Assembly: GCA_036244975.1 (NCBI GenBank)
Contig: BTTE01000007.1
Location: 1 to 64,000, forward strand
From: Sulfidibacterium sp036244975
GTDB taxonomy: Bacteria; Bacteroidota; Bacteroidia; Bacteroidales; F082
DNA: 64,000 nt
Direction of reading: 5' to 3'
The notes under the pieces are model-generated. The model was given only the letters and a program-made list of their open reading frames with translations. It ran no database searches and was not told where the DNA came from. Both the position numbers and the translations under genes were made by a program. The number at the start of each line of letters is the position of its first letter. The first letter of the stretch is position 1. Positions 55,091 to 62,769 of the stretch are shown in pieces.

Positions 55091-56482
55091 ATGAAATATG
55101 ATATTTTAGTTTTAGGTAGCGGTCCCGGTGGGTATGTGGCAGCCATACGTGCCGCACAATTGAGCAAGAAAGTTGCCGTTGTCGAAAAAGCCGAAATTGG
55201 CGGCATTTGCCTGAACTGGGGATGTATCCCTACCAAAGCCCTGCTCAAAAGTGCCCAGGTTCTCAATTATGCCAGCCATGCTGCCGACTATGGGGTCAAT
55301 ATTGACGGAAAAATCACTCCTGATCTCCCGGCAATGGTTGCCCGCAGCCGTGCAGTGGCCAATGGCATGAGCAAAGGTGTGCAATATCTTTTCAAAAAAA
55401 ATAAAATAGACCTTATTTCTGGTTTTGGCATAGTAAAACCCGGCCGGAAAATAGAAGTTACCGATGCGGAAGGCAAAAAGCAGGAATATGCTGCCGATAA
55501 CATTATCATTGCCACGGGCGCACGTTCCAAAGAGCTGCCCAACCTGCCGCAGGATGGTAAAAAGATTATCGGCTATCGCGAGGCGCTTACACTGGAAAAG
55601 CTGCCGGAGAGCATGGTGGTGGTAGGCTCCGGCGCCATTGGCTCCGAATTTGCCTATTTTTTCAACAGCCTTGGCGTAGAGGTTACGCTGGTAGAGTTTC
55701 TGCCCAATGTGGTTCCGTTGGAGGATGAAGAGGTCAGCAAACAGCTGGCGCGCTCATTCAAAAAAGCCAAAATGAAGGTGATGCTGGAGTCGTCTGTTGA
55801 GAAAGTGGACACTTCCGGAAAAAGCTGCAAAGTGAGCATTAAAACCAAAAAGAGCATGGTAGAGATTGAGACCGATGTGGTACTCTCTGCCGTAGGTATT
55901 TCTACCAACCTTGAGGGCATCGGGCTGGAAGACGTCGGGATAAAAACAGAAAAAGGAAAAGTAACGGTGGATGAATTTTATCAGACCAGCGTTCCCGGTT
56001 ATTATGCCATTGGCGATATTGTTCATGGTCCGGCGCTGGCGCATACCGCTTCGCACGAGGGGATTACCTGCGTGGAGAAAATTGCCGGTCTGGATGCCGA
56101 GCCGGTGGATTATGGTAACATTCCAGCCTGTACTTACACCAGTCCCGAGGTGGCCAGCGTTGGTATGACCGAGAAAGCCGCCAAAAAGGCCGGGTACGAA
56201 ATCAAAGTGGGGAAATTCCCCTTTACCGCTTCCGGAAAAGCCAGTGCTGCCGGCAAAAAGGAAGGCTTTGTTAAAGTTATTTTTGATGCCAGATACGGTG
56301 AATGGTTGGGTTGCCACATGATTGGCGAAAATGTTACGGAAATGATTGCCGAAGTAGTGGTAGCCCGCAAGTTGGAAACCACCGGACACGAAATCATCAA
56401 ATCCATCCATCCACACCCAACTATGTCAGAAGCCATTATGGAGGCTGTTGCGGCTGCTTACGGCGAGGTTATCCATTTGTAG
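55091..56482 (+). CDS. lpdA: Dihydrolipoyl dehydrogenase
   Basis: 463 residues. It reoxidises dihydrolipoyl groups of 2-oxoacid dehydrogenases or the glycine cleavage system with NAD+. The FAD fingerprint is GSGPGGYVAAIRAAQ, the redox-active disulphide is GGICLNWGCIPTKALL, and the NAD-binding fingerprint is VVGSGAIGSEFAYFF. A second FAD segment (YAIGDIVHGPALAHTASHEG) and the C-terminal catalytic HPHPTMSEAIMEA (His-Glu dyad of the partner subunit) complete it. It stands alone, without E1/E2 genes. lplA at 45.8 kb supplies lipoate for its partners. Confidence 0.95.
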   Translation: MKYDILVLGSGPGGYVAAIRAAQLSKKVAVVEKAEIGGICLNWGCIPTKALLKSAQVLNYASHAADYGVNIDGKITPDLPAMVARSRAVANGMSKGVQYLFKKNKIDLISGFGIVKPGRKIEVTDAEGKKQEYAADNIIIATGARSKELPNLPQDGKKIIGYREALTLEKLPESMVVVGSGAIGSEFAYFFNSLGVEVTLVEFLPNVVPLEDEEVSKQLARSFKKAKMKVMLESSVEKVDTSGKSCKVSIKTKKSMVEIETDVVLSAVGISTNLEGIGLEDVGIKTEKGKVTVDEFYQTSVPGYYAIGDIVHGPALAHTASHEGITCVEKIAGLDAEPVDYGNIPACTYTSPEVASVGMTEKAAKKAGYEIKVGKFPFTASGKASAAGKKEGFVKVIFDARYGEWLGCHMIGENVTEMIAEVVVARKLETTGHEIIKSIHPHPTMSEAIMEAVAAAYGEVIHL

Positions 56483-56500
56483 GAAGCTTTTTAACAAAGG

Positions 56501-56532
56501 AAAAGCCCGTGCATTAATGCGTTGCGGGTTTT
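56501..56532 (+). terminator. Probable lpdA terminator
   Basis: AAAAGCCCG (56501-56509) and CGGGTTTT (56525-56532) pair with one bulge; GCATTAATGC lies in the loop. T-rich DNA follows. The rest of the gap to trmD (56533-56748) shows nothing recognisable. Confidence 0.55.
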
Positions 56533-56748
56533 ATTTTTGTTTCTGCTTCCCGGTTTCTTTCGGAAGTACCCAAGTCGAACCAGTTTGAACCGGTGTCCGG
56601 AAAACGATGATAGAATATGCTGAAATCCTTGTCCTTTCAGCCGCAGGAGAAGCCGCTCCGGCATGGGTTTTTCGTTGAAGCTGACCCGTGCTTTTGAACG
56701 GTTTTTGTAAAAAGCAAAAGTAGCGAATTTTGTTTTTGCCGGTAAGCG

Positions 56749-57429
56749 TTAATCTTCGTCCGACATTTCGGGTCTGCGTTCTTTTGTGCGGCGTAGCGAC
56801 TGCTCAAATTTCCACTCTTCGATGAGACGTTCGTTGCCGGAAAGCAGGATGTCAGGGACTTTCCATCCTCTGAAATTGCGGGGGCGGGTGTAAACCGGCG
56901 GCGAAACGAGGTTGTTCTGAAATGAGTCGCTCAGCGCCGAAACTTCGTTACCGAGCACACCGGGTAACAACCGCACCAGGCTGTCGGTGATGACTGCCGC
57001 CGCCAGCTCTCCTCCCGACAAAACGTAATTACCGATGGAAATCTCTTTGGTGATAAAATGTTCGCGAATACGCTCGTCAATACCTTTGTAATGGCCGCAA
57101 AGTAACATCAGATTTTCGTAAACGGACAGTCGGTTTGCCATGGGCTGGTCCAGCAGCTCCCCGTCAGGACTGGTGTAAATGATTTCGTCATAGACTCTTT
57201 CATTTTTTAACTTTTCGATGACTTTGGCTACCGGTTCGATCATCATCACCATTCCTGCGCCGCCCGAAAAGGCGTAATCGTCCACCTTACGGTGTTTGTC
57301 GCTGGTGTAATCGCGCAGCTGATGCAGATGAATTTCCACCAGCCCTTTGTCCTGTGCACGTTTGATAATTGAGTGGCTGAAAGGGCCTTCAAACATTTCC
57401 GGGAAAATGGTAATAATATCAATACGCAT
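56749..57429 (-). CDS. trmD: tRNA (guanine37-N1)-methyltransferase
   Basis: 226 residues from the ATG at 57429 (MRIDIITIFPEMFEGPF). The frame from 57444 crosses the promoter box. TrmD methylates G37 of tRNAs with SAM, using a trefoil-knot SPOUT fold. Typical segments are RDYTSDKHRKVDDYAFSGGA, MLLCGHYKGIDERI and SIGNYVLSGGELAA, the last two forming the SAM knot. In many bacteria trmD lies with rpsP and rimM; here it is about 20 kb away. The box CAAAAATA (TATTTTTG on minus, 57441-57434) ends 4 nt before the start codon. Confidence 0.95.
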   Translation of the reverse strand: MRIDIITIFPEMFEGPFSHSIIKRAQDKGLVEIHLHQLRDYTSDKHRKVDDYAFSGGAGMVMMIEPVAKVIEKLKNERVYDEIIYTSPDGELLDQPMANRLSVYENLMLLCGHYKGIDERIREHFITKEISIGNYVLSGGELAAAVITDSLVRLLPGVLGNEVSALSDSFQNNLVSPPVYTRPRNFRGWKVPDILLSGNERLIEEWKFEQSLRRTKERRPEMSDED

Positions 57430-57433
57430 ACTG

Positions 57434-57441
57434 CAAAAATA
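57434..57441 (-). promoter_or_regulatory. trmD promoter box abutting the start codon
   Basis: TATTTTTG on the minus strand, CAGT, then ATG: the same 4-nt box-to-start distance as at folC and the cysE leader, implying a leaderless transcript. Confidence 0.55.
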
Positions 57442-57521
57442 CAAAAATGAAAATGTAGCCGGGACGGAATTTCGCTTTTGTTTCTTCAGACGTGGAAAAC
57501 TGAAGCGGTTCGGCGATTAGA

Positions 57522-58427
57522 CTAATGATGATTGTGAATCAAATCTTTCTCGTCCTGATTGCCAAATTCGGGCTGGATGGTAACATGCTCGATGCCCATA
57601 TTATGAGCAATTTCCTGAATCTGTTCGAGCTGCGATTCAAACACAGAGATGGACTGGTCTTTTATTAAATCGATGTGTGCTTCCAGATTAATTTTGTTGT
57701 CCGTAAATCGCCAAAGGTGCAAGTGATGCAGGTTTTTAATTCCTTCAACGGATTCAATCCGTCCGGTCAATTGCTCAACGTCGATGTCGCCGGGAGAAAA
57801 AAGCATGATGATATTAATGGATTCAATAAAGAGATGCCAGCTGGCATAAATGAGATAAAGAGCAATCACCAGCGTTACCAGACCGTCAATCCAATACAAA
57901 CCGAAGTATTTCATAAGCAGGCCTCCCACAAGTACTGCTACGGAGGTGAGCATGTCGGTAAACAGATGCAGATAAGCCGATTTGATGTTGATACTGTCCT
58001 TGGTTGCTGACCTAATGAGTAAAACACTGGAGCCGTTAACAACAATGGAAGCAACGGCAAGCCAGATAACTATCATGGAATCAATGGTGCGGGGATGAAT
58101 CATCCGGTTGACGGCCTCATATCCAAGGAAAGCGGCAATAACAAGAAGTGTAACAGAGTTCACAAAAGCGGCAAGAATTTCTCCGCGCTGATACCCGAAA
58201 GTGTGTTTTGTCGTATTCTTTCTCGCAGCTAATTTATAAGTTACATAGGTGATAAGCAACGAAAGCACATCGCTGAAATTGTGCAATGCATCTGAAATCA
58301 GTGCCATACTGCCCGACAAAATACCGCCAATGATCTGCGCTATTGTAATTCCAAGATTTAATGCAACGGAAATGAACAGGTTCCTGCCTTTCAGTTTTCC
58401 GTGATTGTGATGATGATGTTTGCCCAT
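57522..58427 (-). CDS. Cation diffusion facilitator (CzcD/ZitB-type)
   Basis: 301 residues from the ATG at 58427. The frame from 58445 starts within the box CAAAATTA (TAATTTTG on minus, 58443-58450). A His-rich N-terminus (MGKHHHHNHG) probably chelates zinc. Six membrane helices follow, with the metal-site pairs SDALHNFSDV (helix II; H/D) and YLHLFTDMLTS (helix V; H/D), and a cytoplasmic regulatory domain with HHLHLWRFTDNKINLEAHID. It exports Zn2+ or related divalent ions with proton exchange. Regulation may involve the 14-bp inverted repeat at 58609-58643. Confidence 0.93.
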   Translation of the reverse strand: MGKHHHHNHGKLKGRNLFISVALNLGITIAQIIGGILSGSMALISDALHNFSDVLSLLITYVTYKLAARKNTTKHTFGYQRGEILAAFVNSVTLLVIAAFLGYEAVNRMIHPRTIDSMIVIWLAVASIVVNGSSVLLIRSATKDSINIKSAYLHLFTDMLTSVAVLVGGLLMKYFGLYWIDGLVTLVIALYLIYASWHLFIESINIIMLFSPGDIDVEQLTGRIESVEGIKNLHHLHLWRFTDNKINLEAHIDLIKDQSISVFESQLEQIQEIAHNMGIEHVTIQPEFGNQDEKDLIHNHH

Positions 58428-58608
58428 TCGTGTAATTTTTCGCAAAATTAATAAAAAAGCCGCCTGTCATATCTTTTGTCGGCGTAACCAATCAGGCTAA
58501 ATAATATTTCGACTGAAAGAACAGCCCAAAAGTTGCCTTTTTTGCTGAAATTAAGAGAGCATGAATAAAGCAAGTTTTGAAATTAGTTAATTTTTCCCTG
58601 ATTAAGAG

Positions 58609-58652
58609 CCAATTTGTGAAATTATTAAAATTTCACAAATTGGGCAAATATA
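58609..58652 (-). promoter_or_regulatory. Perfect 14-bp inverted repeat next to a minus-strand promoter box
   Basis: CCAATTTGTGAAAT (58609-58622) and ATTTCACAAATTGG (58630-58643) are perfectly complementary with a 7-nt spacer. An exact box, CAAATATA (TATATTTG on minus), lies at 58645-58652, so the repeat covers the expected start of a minus-strand transcript heading for the cation-efflux gene. It could equally serve the divergent epimerase operon. No T-run, so a terminator is unlikely. Confidence 0.6.
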
Positions 58653-58731
58653 TTAATTAGTTTTACACTTATTATTGATACTACAACAGGCATTTATCGT
58701 CCAAAACGTAAAATATTTCCAAAGAAAAAAC

Positions 58732-59853
58732 ATGAAAATCATGGAAAATATCGTAATCACCAAGGTTAAGATTATTAAATTGAATCTACCCTACAACGAG
58801 CCCTTTGTTATTTCATTAGGCGTAATTGAAAGCGCTACAAATATAGTTGTTAAAATATATACAAACAGCGGATTAACAGGTATGGGCGAGTGCGCTCCTT
58901 TTGCGACCATTGTCGGCGAAACGCAGGAAACTGTATTCGAACTATCAAAACAGATGGCCAAATTGCTGAAAGGAAAAGATCCTTTTGCCATTGAAAACAG
59001 ACTTGCCGAAATTGACAGGGCTGTAACGGCAAATTACACTATGAAAAGCGCTTTCGATATGGCACTGTACGATTTGCTGGCAAAAAAAGCACAAATGCCT
59101 TTGTACAAGCTCCTTGGAGGCAGTAATACACGCGAAATCCATACAGGCATGACCATCAGTATCGGTGCTCCCGAGAAAGTAGCCAATGATGCTTTGGCAT
59201 TCAAAAAAGCAGGTTTCCCGGCCATAAAAGTAAAGTTAGGCACTACAACAAAAGCCGATGTTGCCAGAATAAAAGCCATTAGGGAGGCTGTCGGTAAAGA
59301 TTATCCCATTAGGATTGATGCCAATCAGGGCTGGGATACTGTAACGGCCATAAACACCTTGCAGGCATTGGGTAAATATACTATTGAATACTGTGAAGAA
59401 CCGATTCCAAAATGGAACAACAGAGACATCGTAAAAGTCAGAGAAAACAGTCCCATTCCCATCATGGCTGATGAATCTGTTTTTGACCATCACGATGCAT
59501 TTAAACTGGCAAGTATGGGCGCTTGTGATTATTTTAATATCAAATTATCAAAATCGGGCGGTATTTATAATGCATTAAAAATTAATGCAATAGCCGAGGC
59601 CGGCGGAATCAAATGCCAGGTTGGATGTATGTCAGAATCCCGTTTTGCTTTAACCGCTTTGATGCACTTTGCGCTATCCGGCAAAAATATTGTTCATTAC
59701 GATATGGACTCTTCTTTGATGTTGGCTGTAGATCCGGTGATTGGCGGAATTCAATACCAGGGAAAAGGCAGATGGATACTTGAAGATGCCATTGGCATTG
59801 GCGCCGACTTTAAAGAAGATATTTTAAGCAGCATGGAAAGCGTAATCGTTTAA
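58732..59853 (+). CDS. Enolase-superfamily dipeptide epimerase (L-Ala-D/L-Glu epimerase-like)
   Basis: 373 residues from the ATG at 58732 (MKIMENIVIT); 58741 is an alternative. It has the MLE-subgroup layout: capping domain, then a TIM barrel with the KxK base AIKVKLG, metal ligands in RIDANQGWD, YCEEPI and IMADESVF, and the opposing lysine in FNIKLSKSGG. The C-terminal IVHYDMDSSLML resembles the DxD substrate-specificity motif of dipeptide epimerases. Such enzymes epimerise L-Ala-D-Glu from peptidoglycan for recycling. The following genes (an AOS-type transferase and NhaC, then a PBP4-like peptidase) are consistent with a murein-turnover neighbourhood. Confidence 0.85.
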   Translation: MKIMENIVITKVKIIKLNLPYNEPFVISLGVIESATNIVVKIYTNSGLTGMGECAPFATIVGETQETVFELSKQMAKLLKGKDPFAIENRLAEIDRAVTANYTMKSAFDMALYDLLAKKAQMPLYKLLGGSNTREIHTGMTISIGAPEKVANDALAFKKAGFPAIKVKLGTTTKADVARIKAIREAVGKDYPIRIDANQGWDTVTAINTLQALGKYTIEYCEEPIPKWNNRDIVKVRENSPIPIMADESVFDHHDAFKLASMGACDYFNIKLSKSGGIYNALKINAIAEAGGIKCQVGCMSESRFALTALMHFALSGKNIVHYDMDSSLMLAVDPVIGGIQYQGKGRWILEDAIGIGADFKEDILSSMESVIV

Positions 59854-59863
59854 TATTCACAAA

Positions 59864-60997
59864 ATGTCAACAGAAACTCCAAGGCCACAAGGGAATCCGT
59901 TTAAGCATATCATGGACAGCAAAGTCGGGACTGTTACGACGATCAATGGTAAAGATTATTTGTATTTTGCCGGAACCGGATACTTTCAGTTGCAGTCGCA
60001 TCCTGCTATGATTCAGGCCGCCGTTGATGCCACAACGAAATTTGGCATTGGATGTGCTACCTCGCGAACCATTACCGGAACCACGCAACTTTTATTAAAA
60101 CTGGAGAAGAGAATCGCAGACTTTTTCGGAACGGAAGATGCAGCTTATCTGCCATCGGGTTATCTAAGCAACATGGCCGGTTTTCAGGCACTCGAAAGAT
60201 TAGGTGTTTACGATGTGATTTTTATTGATGAAAGTTCACATTACTCCAACATGGGAGGCGCTCTCGTTTCCGGGAAAAAGGTAGTTAAATTTAAACATCT
60301 GGATGTCGAAAATCTAAGAAAGAAAATTAAAAAGCGCCTGAAAAAGGGAGAAAAGCCACTGGTCGCTTCCGATGGTTTGTTCGCGATATGGGCTGAACCG
60401 GCTCCTGCTGATGAGTATTTAAAAATTGCAGAAGAATTTAACGGCGCTGTCTGGATTGACGATGCTCATGGCGTTGGAATCCTTGGCGAGAACGGCCGGG
60501 GTATTTACGAGTTTTTTCATCTGAAATCAGAGAGACTGTTTATGGGGGCCACTTTGTCGAAAGCTTTTGGTGCTTACGGTGGGTTTATTACAGGCAATAC
60601 ACTGTTTATCAATATTTTAAAATCAGGAAATGTTATGACCGGAACCAGTTCTCCACCCCATGCGATGGTTTCTGCTGCTTTGAAAGGTTTGGAGCTTGTA
60701 AATAACAATCCGGAATTACGCCGGAGGTTGTGGGATAATGCGATTTATCTTAAAGGTAAAGTCAAAGAGCTCGGCATTGCGGTAGATGATAACGTCCTGC
60801 CGATAGTTACTTTTTCGCTTAAAAGCAGTGAGAGAATGATGAACATCCAGCACTTATTGATGAATAAAGGTATTTACATTCAGTTTGTAAAATACATAGG
60901 CTCCGGAGTCGATGGTGTACTGCGCATAGTGATTACCTCCGAACATACCAAAGAAGAGATTGATTTTCTGGTTTCCGCCCTGAGCAGGTTGCTTTGA
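59864..60997 (+). CDS. Alpha-oxoamine synthase family PLP enzyme (KBL/BioF-like)
   Basis: 377 residues of fold-type I. Typical segments are YLPSGYLSNMAGFQAL, IDESSHYSNMGGALVSGKKV, the aspartate-histidine pair WIDDAHGVGILGENGRG, and the PLP lysine in GATLSKAFGAYGGFI. The family condenses amino acids with acyl-CoA (BioF, KBL, SPT). The 10-bp gap to the dipeptide-epimerase gene indicates cotranscription. It is slightly shorter than BioF/KBL (about 385-400) and its substrate is not evident; a role in using recycled amino acids is inference from context. Confidence 0.82.
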   Translation: MSTETPRPQGNPFKHIMDSKVGTVTTINGKDYLYFAGTGYFQLQSHPAMIQAAVDATTKFGIGCATSRTITGTTQLLLKLEKRIADFFGTEDAAYLPSGYLSNMAGFQALERLGVYDVIFIDESSHYSNMGGALVSGKKVVKFKHLDVENLRKKIKKRLKKGEKPLVASDGLFAIWAEPAPADEYLKIAEEFNGAVWIDDAHGVGILGENGRGIYEFFHLKSERLFMGATLSKAFGAYGGFITGNTLFINILKSGNVMTGTSSPPHAMVSAALKGLELVNNNPELRRRLWDNAIYLKGKVKELGIAVDDNVLPIVTFSLKSSERMMNIQHLLMNKGIYIQFVKYIGSGVDGVLRIVITSEHTKEEIDFLVSALSRLL

Positions 60998-61012
60998 CCA
61001 AAACCTGCGTTA

Positions 61013-62494
61013 CTAATGCATGACGTATCCGAGAATCAGATATAAAACAGCAGTAATTCCCCCGATAGACAATGCGTAAGGCAACTGTGTGTTGACGTGG
61101 TCCATGTGGTCGGATGCCGAAGCCATGGAGGAGATGATGGTGGTATCGGAGATAGGCGAACAGTGGTCGCCGAACACGCCGCCACCGATGGTTGCTGCAA
61201 CAACAAGGTAAAGATCGGCTCCCGGTGCACGGGCCATTGGAATGGAAACAGCCATCATTATGGCAAACGTTCCCCATGAAGTGCCCGTTGAAAAAGCAAC
61301 GAAAGAGCTGATGACAAATATGATAAAAGGTAACAGCTGTGGTGTCAGCCAGGCTTTGGTTTTGGTGGCCACATAAATTCCTGTTCCCAGTTTATCGCTT
61401 ACTTCACTTATGGAAAAAGCCAGCAACATTAGCAATGCCAATGGCATCATTTCACCGATTCCTTTCAATATCAGTTCAACCATCTCCTCCAGTTTCATAA
61501 TTTTCTGACTGCGATAAAGCATCATGGCCACGAGAATGGAGGTAACCACAGAATAAAGTACTGCCGAAGAGCCGGAACCTGCGCCAATGGCCTGAATAAG
61601 ATAATCTAACCAGCCGTTTGCATTTTCAACTGCTCCGTAACCTGTATAAAATAAATAAACCGGCACCATCATCACCATGGTCAGGATAGGGATATACATG
61701 TTGTAGGCTCTCAACCTGATATCCGGTTTTGCCGCAAGCGAAGTAATGGTGTCCGAAACCAGGGGACGTGCATTGTCGTTTAATAATTTGCCTGTTTCCC
61801 GCGTTCTTTTTTCGGCTTTTGCCATCGGACCGAAATCTTTTTTGGTAACAATGATCACGAAGACCAATAAGATGGTCAAAATGGGATAAAAATCATACAC
61901 CATGGCATGACCTAAAACGACCATCGGATTTTTGATACCCTGCGTGAGCAAAAGTCCCATGATAAAAGCTCCCCATGCATTAAACGGAATTAAGATGGAA
62001 GAAGGCGCTGAGGTAGAGTCGGCAATGTATGCCAGCTTTTCACGTGGGATGTTCAATTTGTCGAACAGAGGCCGATAGAGTGTGCCAACCGTGAGTGAGC
62101 TGATGCTTGTTTCCACAAAAAGCAGAACGCCTGTTACCATTGCCAGTAACTGCACAAACGTCCGACTCTGAATGTTTTGTTTACTTTCCACACGGTTAAT
62201 GAACCTGCTTATACTTTTCATAAAACCGTCAACGCCACCGGAATACTGGATAAATAACAGCAGTGCACCTACCAGTGCACTAAACATGATAATGCGGGTA
62301 TTGCCGGGCGATTTAAAAACATTCACAAAAGCTTCAATGGTGGCAAAGGTTCCCGCAGCCACATTCCAATCGTTGATTATCAGCCATCCGAACCATGTTC
62401 CGAAAATAAGCGCTACATAAACCTGTTTGGTCTTCAGGGCAAGAATAATCGCTAAAACCGGTGGAAGGATAGAAAATATTCCGTAATCGTGCAT
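61013..62494 (-). CDS. NhaC-family Na+/H+ antiporter
   Basis: 493 residues with about 11-12 membrane helices. It has FVAFSTGTSWGTFAIMMAVS, IGGGVFGDHCSPISDTTIIS and ADSTSAPSSILIPFNAWGA, typical of the NhaC/YqkI (Na_H_antiporter) family; some members exchange malate/lactate or other organic acids rather than only ions. It is convergent with the epimerase/AOS operon (16 bp between stops). The transcript probably starts at a box near 62630 and carries a leader with a terminator-like hairpin. Confidence 0.88.
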   Translation of the reverse strand: MHDYGIFSILPPVLAIILALKTKQVYVALIFGTWFGWLIINDWNVAAGTFATIEAFVNVFKSPGNTRIIMFSALVGALLLFIQYSGGVDGFMKSISRFINRVESKQNIQSRTFVQLLAMVTGVLLFVETSISSLTVGTLYRPLFDKLNIPREKLAYIADSTSAPSSILIPFNAWGAFIMGLLLTQGIKNPMVVLGHAMVYDFYPILTILLVFVIIVTKKDFGPMAKAEKRTRETGKLLNDNARPLVSDTITSLAAKPDIRLRAYNMYIPILTMVMMVPVYLFYTGYGAVENANGWLDYLIQAIGAGSGSSAVLYSVVTSILVAMMLYRSQKIMKLEEMVELILKGIGEMMPLALLMLLAFSISEVSDKLGTGIYVATKTKAWLTPQLLPFIIFVISSFVAFSTGTSWGTFAIMMAVSIPMARAPGADLYLVVAATIGGGVFGDHCSPISDTTIISSMASASDHMDHVNTQLPYALSIGGITAVLYLILGYVMH

Positions 62495-62545
62495 ACTTAT
62501 TATTTAAGGTTCATCATAGATATCTATGAAAATGAAAACAGACAG

Positions 62546-62637
62546 AAAAAAAGCCGATGTATCAAAGGCTGAAATCCGGATGCGGATAACCTTTAAGCTA
62601 TTAGAACCAAACGACTTTCCCTAAGCAGGCAAATATA
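62546..62637 (-). promoter_or_regulatory. Leader of the NhaC gene with promoter box and terminator-like hairpin
   Basis: An exact box on the minus strand (CAAATATA, 62630-62637) lies about 136 bp before the gene. In between, on the minus strand, are hairpin ATCCG-CATC-CGGAT (about 62586-62573) and AGCC...GGCT (62570-62552) followed by seven T (62552-62546). A terminator between promoter and gene suggests premature-termination control, but no leader peptide was found. Confidence 0.4.
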
Positions 62638-62769
62638 TCAATCTTTCTGAAAGCATTCTCTGGTTTATCTGTTAATTTTTTATCATATTTTGTCCGATTT
62701 GTTAAAAATAAACCGGTTATTAGTTTCCGTTAATTCTTACTTTTACACTAACATTAAAAGATAACAACC

